From positions 1 to 13,455 of the forward strand of contig JAJRSY010000302.1 of assembly GCA_024278565.1 (NCBI GenBank): a stretch of 13,455 nucleotides of DNA, read 5' to 3'. The DNA comes from Bacteroidota bacterium (GTDB lineage: Bacteria > Bacteroidota > Bacteroidia > Flavobacteriales > Flavobacteriaceae). The notes beneath the pieces are model-generated. The model was given only the letters and a program-made list of their open reading frames with translations. It was not told the origin of the DNA and searched no databases. Positions 6,538 to 13,449 of the stretch are shown here, piece after piece. A program made the position numbers and the translations under genes. Within the stretch, counting starts at the first letter, position 1, and each line of letters starts with the position of its first letter.

Positions 6538-8280
6538 ATGGTAGCACTCGATTGGATCATACTTACCGGAACGCTCTTGTTCATCGTAGGCTTTGGGGTA
6601 TGGAAAACAAAGGGCAGCAAGAATGTAGATGATTATGTTCGGGGCGGAAACAATTCGAAATGGTGGACCATAGGCCTGTCGGTCATGGCGACCCAGGCCA
6701 GTGCCATTACTTTTTTATCTACCCCAGGTCAGGCTTTTCACGACGGTATGGGCTTTGTTCAGTTTTATTTCGGACTGCCATTGGCTATGGTTATAATCTG
6801 TCTGGTATTTATTCCCATATACCACCGCCTAAAAGTATATACGGCTTATGAGTTTCTCGAAAATCGCTTTGATTTAAAAACACGTTCACTAGCGGCTATT
6901 CTTTTTTTGGTACAACGGGGTTTGGCTGCGGGCATCACGATTTTCGCACCATCGATCATACTCTCGGCCGTTTTGGGTTGGGATCTACGTATACTTAACG
7001 TAATTATTGGTGTACTTGTTATTATTTACACCGTATCTGGTGGTACAAAAGCTGTAAACGTAACCCAAAAACAGCAGATGTTCATAATAATGACCGGTAT
7101 GTTCATTGCCTTTTTCTTTATTCTTGGGTCGTTACCTGCCGATGTCTCGTTCAATAAGGCATTAAAAATAGCGGGAGCCAGTAATAAGCTGAATATTCTT
7201 GATTTTGATTTGAATACCAAAAGCCGTTATACATTTTGGAGTGGTATTACCGGCGGGTTATTTTTGGCTTTGGCCTATTTCGGTACCGATCAAAGCCAAG
7301 TGCAGCGTTATCTTTCGGGCAAATCGATTCGAGAAAGCCAATTGGGTTTGATCTTTAACGGGGTATTGAAGATTCCCATGCAGTTTTTTATCCTCTTGGT
7401 AGGTGTTATGGTTTTTGTTTTTTATCAATACAATTCGGCTCCGTTGAATTTTAACCCGTCAGCGACCAAAACAGTTCTTGAATCTTCTTATGCCGACGAT
7501 TATAGGTTACTACAAAAGGGTCAGTTGATATTGGATGGTGAAAAAAAAATTGCCCAAAACAAATATTCAGTCGCACTTGCATTAAAAGAATTTAACGCGA
7601 TCGAAGAGGCCAAACAACAAATAATCTATATCAATAAAAAAGACAGTACCAATAGGGTGGCTGCCAAGGCACTGATCAAAAAGGCAGATGACGGTATCGA
7701 GACCAATGACAAAGATTACGTGTTCATTCACTTCATCTTGCACAACCTACCCAAAGGCCTTATCGGACTGTTGTTGGCGGTAATACTTTCAGCGGCCATG
7801 TCATCGACGGCTTCAGAACTCAATGCTTTGGGCACAATTACCGCTCTAGATCTATATAAGCGTAACCTGAAGAAAGAAAATACTCCTGAACATTATGTAA
7901 CCGCTACAAAATGGTTTACGCTTTTGTGGGGCATCATCGCTATTTTAATCGCTAATGTTGCCAATCTTTTTGATAACCTCATACAATTGGTAAATATTAT
8001 AGGCAGTGTTTTCTACGGCAACGTTCTTGGTATTTTTTTACTGGCGTTCTTTATTCGTTTTGTAAAGGGGAACGCCGTATTCTATGCTGCTCTTTTAACT
8101 CAATTAATTGTTTTCGCACTGTATTACACCCTTATTCATGTCCATCCTTCCGGTGAGGAAAAACTAGGGTATTTATGGCTTAATTTTATAGGATCTGCCC
8201 TTGTGATCATCATTGCCCTTGTTTTTGAAGTGTTTGACAGATTCATGAAAACTTCGCCCGTTAAGGCCTCAAACTCCTAG
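6538..8280 (+). CDS. Sodium:solute symporter (SSS family)
   Basis: A 580-residue inner-membrane carrier of the solute:sodium symporter family (LeuT fold, about 13 helices). Family marks are VDDYVRGGNNSKWW (30-43, the segment after TM1), GGTKAVNVTQKQQ (168-180), GTDQSQVQRYLSGKS (249-263) and AAMSSTASELNALGT (419-433). In this last helix, Ser422 and Thr424 fall near the Ser-Ser pair that forms the Na2 site in vSGLT. Between the helix at about 281-296 and the one at about 397-419 lies an unusual hydrophilic insertion of roughly 95 residues (about 300-395), Lys/Glu/Gln-rich and probably helical. The gene begins one base after the microprotein stop, so the deacetylase, microprotein and symporter likely form one unit. 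The overall pattern is closest to sugar-type SSS proteins; substrate cannot be assigned. Confidence 0.92.
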   Translation: MVALDWIILTGTLLFIVGFGVWKTKGSKNVDDYVRGGNNSKWWTIGLSVMATQASAITFLSTPGQAFHDGMGFVQFYFGLPLAMVIICLVFIPIYHRLKVYTAYEFLENRFDLKTRSLAAILFLVQRGLAAGITIFAPSIILSAVLGWDLRILNVIIGVLVIIYTVSGGTKAVNVTQKQQMFIIMTGMFIAFFFILGSLPADVSFNKALKIAGASNKLNILDFDLNTKSRYTFWSGITGGLFLALAYFGTDQSQVQRYLSGKSIRESQLGLIFNGVLKIPMQFFILLVGVMVFVFYQYNSAPLNFNPSATKTVLESSYADDYRLLQKGQLILDGEKKIAQNKYSVALALKEFNAIEEAKQQIIYINKKDSTNRVAAKALIKKADDGIETNDKDYVFIHFILHNLPKGLIGLLLAVILSAAMSSTASELNALGTITALDLYKRNLKKENTPEHYVTATKWFTLLWGIIAILIANVANLFDNLIQLVNIIGSVFYGNVLGIFLLAFFIRFVKGNAVFYAALLTQLIVFALYYTLIHVHPSGEEKLGYLWLNFIGSALVIIIALVFEVFDRFMKTSPVKASNS

Positions 8281-8292
8281 GTAGCTAAGGTG

Positions 8293-8348
8293 TTTTATTT
8301 CTTGATTGTGGTCTAGCTGTATTATTTTAGTGCCTTGTAGAAATAAAA
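8293..8348. repeat. 10-bp inverted repeat after the symporter gene
   Basis: TTTTATTTCT (8293-8302) and AGAAATAAAA (8339-8348) are perfect inverted copies separated by 36 bases. It is too AT-rich and too widely spaced to be a convincing terminator. It may be a weak hairpin or an operator pair for the gene at 8424, or chance in AT-rich DNA. Confidence 0.3.
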
Positions 8349-8364
8349 TAGGGTTCGATAAACT

Positions 8365-8396
8365 TTTGGTCAAATCGAATGCACTTATTAATTTTC
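8365..8396 (+). promoter_or_regulatory. Probable Bacteroidota promoter for the oxidoreductase gene
   Basis: TTTG (8365-8368) is followed after exactly 20 bases by TAATTTTC (8389-8396), one base off the TAnnTTTG -7 consensus. Both boxes and the spacing fit the TTTG-N19-21-TAnnTTTG model. Transcription would start near 8402, leaving a leader of about 20 bases before the ATG at 8424. The gene therefore probably has its own promoter despite following the symporter. Confidence 0.45.
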
Positions 8397-8423
8397 TAAA
8401 CTATTTGCACAAATAAGCAACCT

Positions 8424-9446
8424 ATGAAACACATAATCAAACGCCGAAATTTTATAAAAACGGCTACGTTGGCGGGTCTGGGAATCGGGCTTGAAAGTTA
8501 TGCGGCACTACCCGTTGAAAATATAGTGGTACAAGAAAACCGCATAGGTATAATTGGCTTGGACACTTCTCACAGTATTGCCTTCACCAAACTTTTAAAT
8601 ACTACCGATGTTAGACCCGAGTTAGCAAGTTATCGTGTGGTTGCCGCCTACCCTTGGGGAAGTAAGGACATCGAATCAAGCACCAGCCGAATTCCCAAGT
8701 ATACCGAAGAGATCATGGGCATGGGTGTTAAGATAGTGGACTCCATAGCCGAGCTCTTAGAACAGGTAGATGTTGTTTTATTGGAAACCAACGATGGCAA
8801 GCCGCATTTAGAACAGGCCCTTGAGGTATTTGAATCAGGAAAATCGGTGTTCATCGACAAACCGGTAGCTGCTTCTTTTTCTGATGTAGTTGCCATTTTC
8901 GAGGCTGCGGAAAAGTATAAAATCCCCATGTTTTCATCTTCTTCTTTAAGATATATGAAAAATGTCCAGGAAGTTGCACAAGGTAAGTCCATCGGCAAGG
9001 TGCTGGGTGCCGATACCTATAGCCCCGCCCATCTCGAAGCGTCGCATTCCGATTTGTTTTGGTACGGCATTCATGGTGTCGAATTGCTTTTTACGGTTAT
9101 GGGCACCGGTTGTATAAACGTAAGCCATACCCATACTGAAGGAACCGATGTGGTTGTGGGTGTTTGGAACGATGGTCGCATAGGCACTTTTCGTGGTGGC
9201 CGCTCTGTAAAAATAGGCTACGGGGGCACTGCTTTTGGAGAGAAAGGCAACGTACAATTAGACTGCTCTGACGGGTATGAGCCTTTACTGGTGCAGATCA
9301 TCACGTTCTTTAGAACTGGAAAGCCTCCGGTAAGCCCAGAAGAAACCATTGAAATATATGCCTTTATGGAAGCTGCCGCCATAAGCAAAAGAAATGGTGG
9401 TGAATCAGTAGTATTGGAATCGGTACTTTCGAACCTGAAGAAGTGA
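8424..9446 (+). CDS. Tat-exported Gfo/Idh/MocA family oxidoreductase
   Basis: A 340-residue NAD(P)-dependent oxidoreductase-like protein. The N-terminus has twin arginines followed by NFIK (RRNFIK, 7-12) and a weakly hydrophobic stretch (14-28), the usual Tat signal of Bacteroidota, so it is predicted to be folded in the cytoplasm with its cofactor and exported to the periplasm. The Rossmann motif is altered: GIIGLDTSHS (42-51) replaces GxGxxG, a form I associate with one branch of the family. IDKPVAA (144-150) is the family's EKP-type motif with its Lys146; His208 and His217 (HSDLFWYGIHGVELL) lie where catalytic His residues are found in this family. The length is normal. Members act on sugars, inositols and related polyols; substrate and direction are unknown. 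Co-function with the upstream deacetylase and symporter is only suggested by proximity. Confidence 0.88.
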   Translation: MKHIIKRRNFIKTATLAGLGIGLESYAALPVENIVVQENRIGIIGLDTSHSIAFTKLLNTTDVRPELASYRVVAAYPWGSKDIESSTSRIPKYTEEIMGMGVKIVDSIAELLEQVDVVLLETNDGKPHLEQALEVFESGKSVFIDKPVAASFSDVVAIFEAAEKYKIPMFSSSSLRYMKNVQEVAQGKSIGKVLGADTYSPAHLEASHSDLFWYGIHGVELLFTVMGTGCINVSHTHTEGTDVVVGVWNDGRIGTFRGGRSVKIGYGGTAFGEKGNVQLDCSDGYEPLLVQIITFFRTGKPPVSPEETIEIYAFMEAAAISKRNGGESVVLESVLSNLKK

Positions 9447-9580
9447 ATCCAATTAAAATTATACGCATAAAATACTTTAACCAAACCACCACCTGAGACC
9501 AATAAATTCAGTACAGTGTTTTTAGAGGTGCCCTTAAGGTTCGACAAAGTAGAGAAATGAAGAGAGAACTGTATTAATAC

Positions 9581-9607
9581 AAAAAGCCCGCCTTTTAGAC
9601 GAGCTTT
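9581..9607. terminator. Intrinsic terminator between convergent genes
   Basis: AAAGCCCG (9583-9590) pairs with CGAGCTTT (9600-9607) with one G-T wobble around a 9-base loop. On the minus strand the hairpin is followed by a U-rich stretch (TTTTTGTATT), so it best serves the DUF2911 gene, whose stop is 23 bases away; on the + strand the U-run is weaker. The rest of the convergent gap (9447-9580) shows nothing recognisable. Confidence 0.7.
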
Positions 9608-9630
9608 CTATAAATTTAAAAAGGGTGTGA

Positions 9631-10476
9631 TTATTTACCGCCCCACTCTTCCAAAGAGTCTTTGTTCATTTTCACATAGTCCATATTACCTGCCTCTTGG
9701 GCTGCTGCCAAAGATTTTTCGGCAACTTCGATGGCTCCTTTTTTATCACCGGCTTTGGCATAGATCAGTGATTGTTGTCTCAATTGCCAAAACTTGGGCT
9801 CTTCACTCATTGAAATGGCCTTGTCGATCCATTCTTTGGCCTTCTTGATGTCTTTGCCTTCTTCTAAGAAATATACGGCAGCGGTATAATAGTCGCCAGC
9901 ATTGGGACCCGACATCACCTTATCAATACTGCTCATGACAACAGCATCGGTAGACACTTCGAGAGGTATGGCTACATAGACCTTCTCCCACATAAGACCC
10001 AAATTTGCAGAGTTTGTTTTCAGATCATCCATGGTAATGGTAAACGTTTCAATATCCACTGGTACAGGATATACCTTAACGGTGGTTTTTGCCGCTACCT
10101 TGCTAGCGTCCCACTCCTTGGGCGTCCCCCCTCCTTTGATATCTGTATAAAAGAAAACTTCCCATGAAGAAGCGCCTGGCTTTGCAAAAATGGCATAAGT
10201 ACCGGCCTTTACCTCTTGACCGTCAATTTTAACATCATCGCTAAAAGTAATTTTGGTCTTGGCATTGGCTCCGGTACGCCATACTTTGTCAAAGGGCACT
10301 ACATTCCCAAAAATAGCCCTTCCCCTCATCGAGGGTCTTGAGTATTCAATGGTAACATCGGTCAACCCTACCTTTTGTTCCACTTTGGAAAAAGGGCTGG
10401 GTGCTGGTGCGGTTATCTGTGCCTCTAAAGAGAACGAAGCCAAAACCACAACTAATAACAGTGTAATTTTTTTCAT
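9631..10476 (-). CDS. DUF2911 periplasmic protein with TPR-like C-terminus
   Basis: A 281-residue exported protein. Residues 1-19 are a Sec signal peptide with cleavage at LEA/Q. Residues about 30-175 are the DUF2911 domain, with the characteristic YSRPSMRGR (45-53), PFDKVWRTGANAKT (61-74) and AGTYAIF (91-97). The domain is common in Bacteroidota and its function is unknown. Residues about 190-278 form paired amphipathic helices (YYTAAVYFLEEGKDIKKAKEW, then a repeat around AKAGDKKGAIEVAEKSL), which resemble two TPR units and suggest protein-protein contacts. It has its own promoter-like sequence upstream and a terminator downstream, so it is probably monocistronic. The family call is firm; no biochemical role can be given. 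Confidence 0.9.
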   Translation of the reverse strand: MKKITLLLVVVLASFSLEAQITAPAPSPFSKVEQKVGLTDVTIEYSRPSMRGRAIFGNVVPFDKVWRTGANAKTKITFSDDVKIDGQEVKAGTYAIFAKPGASSWEVFFYTDIKGGGTPKEWDASKVAAKTTVKVYPVPVDIETFTITMDDLKTNSANLGLMWEKVYVAIPLEVSTDAVVMSSIDKVMSGPNAGDYYTAAVYFLEEGKDIKKAKEWIDKAISMSEEPKFWQLRQQSLIYAKAGDKKGAIEVAEKSLAAAQEAGNMDYVKMNKDSLEEWGGK

Positions 10477-10499
10477 TTTGAATGAGTTTTATGTTTGTA

Positions 10500-10527
10500 C
10501 AAAACTATACATTAACCCCTTTCCAAA
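10500..10527 (-). promoter_or_regulatory. Promoter of the DUF2911 gene
   Basis: Read on the minus strand, TTTG (10527-10524) is followed by TAGTTTTG (10507-10500), an exact TAnnTTTG -7 box, with 16 bases between them, slightly shorter than the usual 17-23. The box lies 23 bases before the ATG, a normal leader length for this phylum. Confidence 0.5.
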
Positions 10528-10547
10528 ATGTTAATTAATCCTTAAAT

Positions 10548-10574
10548 AAAAAGTGTTCTTTAGAGTCACTTTTT
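10548..10574 (-). terminator. Terminator hairpin overlapping the stop codon of the T9SS protein gene
   Basis: AAAAAGTG (10548-10555) and CACTTTTT (10567-10574) form a perfect 8-bp stem with an 11-base loop. On the minus strand the upstream arm contains the last Lys codon and most of the TGA stop (10568-10566), and the descending arm provides the U-run. Termination would therefore release the mRNA directly after the coding sequence. Confidence 0.6.
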
Positions 10575-11711
10575 AGAAAAAGGAATCGAAATTGTACGAT
10601 TGCCTAAATAGAAGGTCAGGTAGTATACAGAGGCCTTTAAGGTGGTGATATCAACTTTATTTTCAGTTATTTCAGATCCAGGAACGTACTGTACAAGCCG
10701 CCCCGTAGTATCAAAAATTGCCCGGCCTGAAATGGGTTCATCTATATGTAGCACATATTCCAAACTATTCGTACTTACACCCTTGAATACTATGATGTCT
10801 TTCTCAGTTGGTTCAGGGTTTACGGTTGGGTCATCTTCCCCATCAGTCTTATCTTGTGTTTCAAACGTGAACAATTGCGATTCCAATCGAATCGACGGAC
10901 TGGTCTTTATGAATAGCTCTGAAGATAAATAATAGGTGTTTATATCAGCATAGGTGATTCCCTCCACCTGAGCTAAGCCTATATTTAGATCAGTGCGTTT
11001 TATTTCATCGGTAAAAATAGTCGTATCGGTGACCCCATCAACTCGTAGCACAAAAGGTGACAAGGTGGAAGAATACCCAACTATAAACAAGACATTTGCC
11101 AAAGGGTTATAGGTAGCCCCGGTCACCAAACCAGCACTATTATAATTATCAAAAATTGTAGCTGTATATGTTCCAGGGGTTTTTGGAACGGTATACGCAA
11201 CCGTCCCCTTACTTTGCCATTGTTTGGTAAGTATGACCAACTGATCATTGAGAACAAAAAAAGCTTCGGCATCCCAATCACTGTTTCCGTTATCTGTAAA
11301 TTCGGTCTGATCCTCGTAGCTGAAATCGATTCGCTCGGCGGTTACCGTATTTTCTTGGTCATACACCTGCTTATTTATTCTGTAGATGGCCAAATCAGTC
11401 CGAGTGCCTTTATTGTTCCCGAAATCACCTATATAAATATAATCATCATCTTGGGCGATATCCTCCCAGTCCACATTTTCAGCGTTTGTGATGCTAATAA
11501 TTCTTGTAATCTGAAGAGAAACCGTGTCGATTTCATAAAGGACAGAGGTATTTCCTGAATCATTATGGGTAATCAATTTTCCGTTGTGAAAAATCAAGCC
11601 TGAGGTTTCAGAGATATCATCACTCAAATTACCTACTGCTTCGATGTTTTCCTGTGCAAAAAGGAAAGAACCGAACATAAATAAAAAATAAAAAACAGAT
11701 TTTGCCCTCAT
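10566..11711 (-). CDS. T9SS-secreted protein with probable beta-propeller and C-terminal sorting domain
   Basis: A 381-residue exported protein. The ATG at 11711 is chosen because it directly opens a Sec signal peptide (1-19, cleavage LFA/Q); an in-frame TTG further out at 11738 would bury it. Residues about 25-285 are beta-rich with repeated short acidic and aromatic blocks (SETSGLIFHNGKLITHNDSG at 34-53, DWEDIAQDDDYIYIGDFGN at 81-99, WDAEAFF at 146-152, VEGITY at 249-254), which suggests a beta-propeller. An acidic, Pro-containing linker (286-303) leads to a domain of about 75 residues whose pattern (SGRAIFDTTGRLV, then VDITTLKASVYYLTF) is that of the T9SS type A sorting domain. The protein should thus cross the outer membrane and be released or anchored at the surface. 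No catalytic site is evident, and its ligand is unknown. Confidence 0.85.
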   Translation of the reverse strand: MRAKSVFYFLFMFGSFLFAQENIEAVGNLSDDISETSGLIFHNGKLITHNDSGNTSVLYEIDTVSLQITRIISITNAENVDWEDIAQDDDYIYIGDFGNNKGTRTDLAIYRINKQVYDQENTVTAERIDFSYEDQTEFTDNGNSDWDAEAFFVLNDQLVILTKQWQSKGTVAYTVPKTPGTYTATIFDNYNSAGLVTGATYNPLANVLFIVGYSSTLSPFVLRVDGVTDTTIFTDEIKRTDLNIGLAQVEGITYADINTYYLSSELFIKTSPSIRLESQLFTFETQDKTDGEDDPTVNPEPTEKDIIVFKGVSTNSLEYVLHIDEPISGRAIFDTTGRLVQYVPGSEITENKVDITTLKASVYYLTFYLGNRTISIPFSKK

Positions 11712-12018
11712 TATGATATGCTTAGGTGAAAAATACAAAATTGAATCGGGTTTCCAATCATATTTTAGCTTAACGGTTTTTAGTAAGTGTTATTTAACAA
11801 TCATCAAGGTTAAAACCTCAAATTATTGCAATAGGGTGGAAAAGTATCTGTTTTGAATTATTTTAATGGCTAATAAAGTAGATGTAAAGTGTCAATTTCA
11901 GTATATTTAGGAAATGAAAATATTATTTGGCAATAACCCATGTAACATGAGCTTCATACTTAAGTCTGTTGACCATGGGCCAAATTCCATCCAACGAATA
12001 ATTACCAATTCGATACTA
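11712..12018. other. Divergent intergenic region between T9SS gene and M20 amidohydrolase gene
   Basis: These 307 bases separate two divergently transcribed genes and should carry both promoters. A minus-strand candidate is annotated separately. On the + strand TATATTTA (11902-11909) is one base off TAnnTTTG, which would give a leader of about 100 bases for the gene at 12019. TGTTATTTAACA (11788-11799) is a near-palindrome that could bind a regulator. From 11914 to 12018 the reading frame of the downstream gene stays open for 35 codons with an ATG at 11914, but this reads through to the signal peptide and is unlikely to be translated. No RNA gene is recognised. Confidence 0.5.
11728..11757 (-). 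promoter_or_regulatory. Candidate promoter of the T9SS protein gene
   Basis: On the minus strand, TTG (11757-11755) is followed after 19 bases by TATTTTTC (11735-11728), one base off the -7 consensus. It would place the transcription start about 10 bases before the ATG at 11711. An overlapping alternative is CAATTTTG (11743-11736), also one base off, but it lacks a well-spaced TTG. Confidence 0.35.
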
Positions 12019-13449
12019 ATGAAAAAAATCATTCTATTTAGTTTTTTCCTTCTTATGGCAACAGTAATTTCTGCCCAAAAAATGATCAAAAGTAAAAAGG
12101 CGGTCATCGCATCGGTTGAAAAACACGAAGCCGAACTGATAAAAATAAGCGATGCAATTTGGGCAGCTGCGGAAACCGCTTTTGAAGAAACTGAATCTTC
12201 AAAAATACTCGCTGATTACGCAGAAAAAAATGGTTTCACTGTAAAAAGGGGAGTTGCGGGCATGCCAACTGCTTTCACCGCCGTATATGGATCAGGAACA
12301 CCGGTCATAAGTGTTTTAGGTGAGTTCGATGCCCTACCGGGAATTTCCCAAAAAGCCCAACCGACCAAAGAACCCTTCAAAGAAGGAGCAGCAGGGCATG
12401 GTTGTGGGCACAATTTGTTCGGAGCAGCAAGCCTAGGTTCTGCCATTGCCATAAAAGAGTTGATGGAAGCTGGTAAAATCAAAGGAACCATCAAGTTTTT
12501 AGGAACCCCTTCCGAAGAAAAGTTTTTTGGCAAAATATGGATGGTTCGCGAAGGCCTTTGGAACGATGTTGATGTAAATCTAAGTTGGCATCCCTCTGCA
12601 AAAATCGAGGCCGATGTACAAACCTCGTTGGCCTTGGTCGATTTTAAAGTGGAATTTTACGGGCAAGCTGCCCATGCCTCTGGTGATCCATGGAATGGTT
12701 GTAGTGCCTCTGACGCCCTAGAACTGTACACAACAGGAATCAATTACTACAGAGAACATATAAAACCAACGGTTCGGATTCACTATCACATTCAAGATGC
12801 GGGTCAGGTCGTAAATGTGGTGCCCGATTACTCAAAGCTTTGGGTACGGGTACGTGATACCAAACGAAGTGGCATGATGCCCGTTTACGAACAGGTGCAA
12901 AAAATGGCCGAAGGTGCTGCCATAATGGCGAACGTTGATTATAAAATCTCTTTAATATCTGGTATTTACGAGGTATTGGTAAATCGTGCAGGGGGAGAGA
13001 TCATGCAGAACAATCTTGAACTTTTGGGCCCTCTGAGCTACACTACAGAAGAAACCGCCTTTGGTAAGAAGATCCAGGAGGCAACGGGAAAACCTCAAGT
13101 AGGAATGGACGGTGACATCAACCCCTTAAAAGAAACCGAAGAACACCCTGGAGGTGGTTCTACCGATGTGGGCGATGTGAGTTGGAACGTACCCAATATC
13201 AACCTTGGTGTAACCGTAGCACCCAAAGACACCCCTTGGCACTCATGGGCCGTTGTGGCCTGTGGGGGTATGAGCATAGGCCATAAGGGAATGATCCACG
13301 CAGCAAAGGCTTTGGCCATGACCGCCGTAGACCTGTTTGAGAACCCGAAATCAATTGCAAAAATAAAGACAGAATTTAAAGAGCGTAAAGGCGATGAAGT
13401 CTATGAGCCGATTGTGCCCGACGGGCCACCACCCATTGGTGAAAACTAA
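12019..13449 (+). CDS. Exported M20 family amidohydrolase, AbgB-like
   Basis: A 476-residue metallopeptidase-fold amidohydrolase. The ATG at 12019 gives a clean Sec signal peptide (1-19, cleavage ISA/Q), so the enzyme is predicted to be periplasmic. The sequence follows the M20D/AbgB pattern: GEFDALPG (101-108), GHGCGHN (126-132, metal-binding Cys/His), TPSEE (163-167, general base and metal-ligand Glu pair), WHPS (190-193) and WHSW (407-410, the last metal-ligand His). The dimerisation (lid) domain spans about 205-320. AbgB is the catalytic partner in cleaving p-aminobenzoyl-glutamate in E. coli and normally works with AbgA; no AbgA-like gene is visible. Signal-peptide-bearing versions probably cleave other N-acyl or aminoacyl amides, so the substrate stays open. 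The gene is complete, with its stop six bases before the window end. Confidence 0.9.
   Translation: MKKIILFSFFLLMATVISAQKMIKSKKAVIASVEKHEAELIKISDAIWAAAETAFEETESSKILADYAEKNGFTVKRGVAGMPTAFTAVYGSGTPVISVLGEFDALPGISQKAQPTKEPFKEGAAGHGCGHNLFGAASLGSAIAIKELMEAGKIKGTIKFLGTPSEEKFFGKIWMVREGLWNDVDVNLSWHPSAKIEADVQTSLALVDFKVEFYGQAAHASGDPWNGCSASDALELYTTGINYYREHIKPTVRIHYHIQDAGQVVNVVPDYSKLWVRVRDTKRSGMMPVYEQVQKMAEGAAIMANVDYKISLISGIYEVLVNRAGGEIMQNNLELLGPLSYTTEETAFGKKIQEATGKPQVGMDGDINPLKETEEHPGGGSTDVGDVSWNVPNINLGVTVAPKDTPWHSWAVVACGGMSIGHKGMIHAAKALAMTAVDLFENPKSIAKIKTEFKERKGDEVYEPIVPDGPPPIGEN

Noticed and set aside
8946..9547. Two minus-strand open frames of 103 and 109 codons opposite the oxidoreductase
   Set aside because: They are antisense to a firm coding region, have no signal peptide or family motif, and come from codon-bias effects.
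11214..11558. 114-codon + strand frame opposite the T9SS protein gene
   Set aside because: It is antisense to a gene with signal peptide and T9SS domain and has no supporting motif.
11712..11738. Longer N-terminus of the T9SS protein using the TTG at 11738
   Set aside because: The ATG at 11711 begins a textbook signal peptide, and the added residues would overlap the likely promoter.
11914..12018. 35-codon N-terminal extension of the M20 amidohydrolase starting at ATG 11914
   Set aside because: It would place a clear Sec signal peptide (starting at 12019) inside the protein, and the extension has no recognisable features; the later ATG is the better start.
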